Shown here: piece by piece, positions 5,610 through 7,079 of the stretch | How positions within the stretch are numbered: position 1 is the first letter of the stretch | Layout: every line of letters starts with the position of its first letter | Source of the DNA: Pseudonocardia sp. | GTDB lineage: Bacteria > Actinomycetota > Actinomycetes > Mycobacteriales > Pseudonocardiaceae | DNA length: 7,079 nt | Assembly: GCA_030453005.1 (NCBI GenBank) | Contig: JAKDLE010000145.1 | Location: 1 to 7,079 of the forward strand | Reading direction: 5' to 3' | Position numbers and translations under genes: made by a program | Notes under the pieces: model-generated | Databases searched by the model: none | What the model saw: the letters and a program-made list of their open reading frames with translations, nothing else | Told to the model about the DNA's origin: nothing

Positions 5610-6481
5610 CGCCCACCCCCATGTTTCGGGGCCGCCAGCGAGACGGTGAGCACGAGGTCGTCGTCGTGCAGCAGCACCGGCAACGTCTCACCGATCAACA
5701 ACCGCAGCAGGATGCCCCGGCCCGCGCTCGTCGCGCACAGGCCCGGGGCGGGGTTGCCGAGCAGGACCCGCAGCAGCGCCGTCCAGGACGTGCCGGGGAG
5801 GTCGAGCAGGGCGCGGGAGTGCTGGTCACGGCGCAGCACCTCGAACGCTGATTGCCGCGACCCCGCCCGAGCGAGCGCCTGGCAGACGTGCTCGACCGCG
5901 GCGCGGGCGGTCTGCGGCGGCCACCCCAGCACGGTGACGAACGCGATCGCATCCTCCACCGCACCAAACGCCGACGTCACCACCACGGCCGGCCCCGCCG
6001 CCTCCGGCCGCGACTCCTCGTCGTCGTTGCCGGGATCGGGGTCGGTGGTGTGGAACGCGGGGTGGTAGTCATCGAGGGGGTTCTCGCGGTCGGAGAGGCG
6101 TTCGGCGTCGTGGAAGACCGAGTAGTGCGGGCGGCGGGCCTGATGCGTCGAACAGAGCAGGCCCTGGCCGCGTTCCTCGGCGATGCAGGTGATCCGCACC
6201 GCGTGCGTGACCACCGCCCACGGGTCCTCCGCCTCCCGCGCCGAGCGGGTGCGCATCACCTCGAACGCCGCGCTGACGGCCTCCCAGGGATCAAGACCAT
6301 GCTTCCGCGCCAGAGCCGCGTACTTGTCCGCCGCGAAGCTCATGAGTTTCGCGGCGGTCGAGTCGGTACGCCATGCTCCTGGCCCTTCCTCGTGCAGCCG
6401 GCCCAGCAGCGCGCGGAGCCCTTCACCGGTCGTGTAGTCCTCGCCGCCACCCGGGGCGGCGGTCATCGTGTGCGGAATCAT
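5606..6481 (-). CDS. Hypothetical protein with sigma-factor region 2-like N-terminal segment
   Basis: A 291-aa soluble protein, not recognised as a named family. Residues about 45-105 read as a helical bundle: KLMSFAADKYAALARKHGLD, then PWEAVSAAFEVMRTR, then EDPWAVVTHAVRITC. The spacing of the D-P-W-E-A-x-x-x-A-F block and the later D-P-W-A-V-x-x-x-A-V-R block resembles region 2 of extracytoplasmic-function sigma factors (DA-x-x-AF ... NPxAWLxxVARN). A His/Asp-rich acidic linker spans 115-165. The C-terminal half (170-285) is helical, with conserved-looking segments around GTSWTALLRVLLG and TSAGRGILLRLLIGE, and could hold a DNA- or protein-binding domain. The ATG at 6481 is chosen for its CAGGAGGTG site about 5 nt upstream; a longer frame reaches 6526 without a comparable site. 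Its stop overlaps the ParB-like start (ATGA), implying the two act together. The sigma resemblance is by eye and unproven. Confidence 0.7.
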   Translation of the reverse strand: MIPHTMTAAPGGGEDYTTGEGLRALLGRLHEEGPGAWRTDSTAAKLMSFAADKYAALARKHGLDPWEAVSAAFEVMRTRSAREAEDPWAVVTHAVRITCIAEERGQGLLCSTHQARRPHYSVFHDAERLSDRENPLDDYHPAFHTTDPDPGNDDEESRPEAAGPAVVVTSAFGAVEDAIAFVTVLGWPPQTARAAVEHVCQALARAGSRQSAFEVLRRDQHSRALLDLPGTSWTALLRVLLGNPAPGLCATSAGRGILLRLLIGETLPVLLHDDDLVLTVSLAAPKHGGGR

Positions 6482-6496
6482 CACGGCACCTCCTGA
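6482..6496 (-). promoter_or_regulatory. Shine-Dalgarno deciding the start of the 291-aa gene
   Basis: The minus strand reads GTCAGGAGGTGCCGTG then ATG. AGGAGGT is a near-perfect site at about 5-6 nt spacing and selects the ATG at 6481 over the in-frame start at 6526. Confidence 0.7.
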
Positions 6497-6500
6497 CAGA

Positions 6501-6510
6501 CAGGTGCACC
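6501..6510. repeat. CAGGTGCACC palindromic element, copy 3
   Basis: The third exact copy, about 20 bp upstream of the 291-aa gene in the 99-bp gap (6482-6580). I see no convincing -35/-10 promoter hexamers in that gap, so an operator role cannot be shown from sequence. Confidence 0.4.
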
Positions 6511-6580
6511 GCGCCTCCCACGACACGGCGGGCGGTCAGGGAAAGCCGGTCGGGTCGTGTGCATGATCGGTCACCCCGCC

Positions 6581-6967
6581 TCATTCCCGTCCCAGGCCGC
6601 GCGATTCGATCGCGGGCTCGTCTCGCCCGAACGCGGACAGCGGCGGCAACCGCTTCGCAGACGCGGCAAGGTGTTTCGCGCCGGTGGCGATACCGGTCCT
6701 GGCGCGGAGTGCGAGGCCGGCTTGGAAGTCGATCCCGCGCCGCGATAGGGCACCGCCGGCCCGCGCCATCAGATCCGACGGGCGCACCCAGTCGACCCCA
6801 CGCGTCGGCTTCTCGGTGTCTAGCTCGGCTTGCTGGTTGCGGTCGACGTCGGCGGCCTGGATCGCCTCCGGCGCCATCACCGCCGACACCTCGGGCCGCT
6901 CCGGTGTCGGGGACGGATCGGGCGGCCGCTGCTGCTGGGGGTCGTGCGGATGCGGTTCGGCGTTCAT
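6581..6967 (-). CDS. Hypothetical 128-aa protein of the transfer operon
   Basis: I do not recognise this protein. It has a disordered N terminus rich in Pro, His and Gln (residues 1-30), a short acidic helix-prone part (30-52), then the segment TRGVDWVRPSDLMARAGGAL (56-75) followed by SRRGIDFQAGLALRARTGIA. This is a mixed basic/hydrophobic block and the likeliest conserved core. No signal peptide or membrane helix is visible, so it is probably cytoplasmic. The ATG at 6967 has a strong GAGGAGG site 7 nt upstream, and it overlaps by ATGA the stop of the gene entering from the right edge, so it is translated as part of the same operon. Its position just after the probable DNA-processing gene and before the sigma-like/ParB-like pair suggests an accessory cytoplasmic role in DNA transfer; that is inference from context only. 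Confidence 0.7.
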   Translation of the reverse strand: MNAEPHPHDPQQQRPPDPSPTPERPEVSAVMAPEAIQAADVDRNQQAELDTEKPTRGVDWVRPSDLMARAGGALSRRGIDFQAGLALRARTGIATGAKHLAASAKRLPPLSAFGRDEPAIESRGLGRE

Positions 6968-7079
6968 GGTGATTCCTCCTCAGAGTGATCGGATGGGATG
7001 CCGACCCGTGCTGGGTCGGACGACTCACGCGGCCCCTGCGGGTCGGGGTCGGGTGGGCGTGGGAGCCACCGGCCCACGG
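6964..7079 (-). CDS. 3' end of an upstream transfer gene (C-terminal tail only)
   Basis: One open frame enters from the right edge and ends at TGA 6966-6964, giving 37 residues that begin VGRWLPRPPDPDPQGPRESS and end HSEEESP. The Pro/Asp/Glu-rich composition is typical of a disordered C-terminal tail, and the stop overlaps the next ATG as ATGA, the same junction used between the sigma-like and ParB-like genes. A competing frame ending at 7027 (GPVAPTPTRPRPAGAA) cannot be excluded but would leave no coupling. From gene order in related elements a VirD4/TraG-type coupling protein or another DNA-processing protein is plausible, but nothing in these residues proves it. Confidence 0.55.
   Translation of the reverse strand, partial: VGRWLPRPPDPDPQGPRESSDPARVGIPSDHSEEESP
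7001..7019. repeat. Perfect inverted repeat CCGACCC-5nt-GGGTCGG
   Basis: A 7-bp arm, 5-nt spacer and 7-bp arm, located 34-52 bp upstream of the 128-aa gene start and inside the predicted tail of the upstream gene. Two more direct copies of GGGTCGG lie at 7040-7046 and 7046-7052, so four heptamers occur within about 52 bp. No U-run follows, so it is not an intrinsic terminator; it could be an operator or an RNA hairpin. Confidence 0.5.

Noticed and set aside
4605..6068. 487-aa plus-strand open frame, the longest by length after the hydrolase
   Set aside because: It is antisense to the ParB-like and sigma-like genes, Arg/Gly/Pro-rich with no recognisable motif; high GC removes stop codons on the opposite strand.

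Overview
The window is high-GC DNA with long, strongly GC-biased genes, all read from the minus strand. Its families are known from conjugative elements of Actinomycetota: a TrbL/VirB6-like channel protein, DUF6112 small membrane proteins, a SCO6880-like start and a ParB-domain protein. It is best read as the central transfer (type IV secretion) operon of an integrative conjugative element or plasmid. The host is probably in the Micrococcales or a related order; that guess rests on family resemblance only. No integrase, relaxase, attachment site, tRNA, rRNA or CRISPR array is visible.

In transcription order (right to left) the layout is as follows. (1) The 3' end of an upstream gene with a Pro/Asp/Glu-rich tail (7079-6964), coupled by ATGA to (2) a 128-aa soluble hypothetical protein. 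After 99 bp comes (3) a 291-aa protein whose N-terminal half looks like a divergent sigma-factor region 2. It is coupled by ATGA to (4) a 339-aa ParB-domain protein. After 74 bp comes (5) a 222-aa single-pass protein that fits the VirB8/TcpC scaffold type. Then follow (6) an exported three-domain peptidoglycan hydrolase (lytic transglycosylase, M23 endopeptidase, LAS-type metallopeptidase), coupled by TGATG to (7) an 88-aa DUF6112-like two-helix membrane protein; a 137-bp gap holding a UUCG hairpin; (8) a paralogous 89-aa two-helix protein; (9) a 460-aa VirB6/TrbL-like polytopic protein; and (10) the first 28 codons of a SCO6880-like protein that runs off the left edge.

Functionally, genes 1-4 look like a DNA-handling or regulatory block and genes 5-10 like an envelope-spanning channel. 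In that model the hydrolase opens the wall, the two small proteins are subunit or pilin candidates, VirB8-like and VirB6-like proteins form the inner-membrane scaffold and pore, and the SCO6880-like protein begins the energising module. The least explained items are the sigma-like protein, the tandem DUF6112 pair with its intervening hairpin, the three-domain hydrolase, and a palindromic decamer (CAGGTGCACC) that lies in three intergenic leaders.
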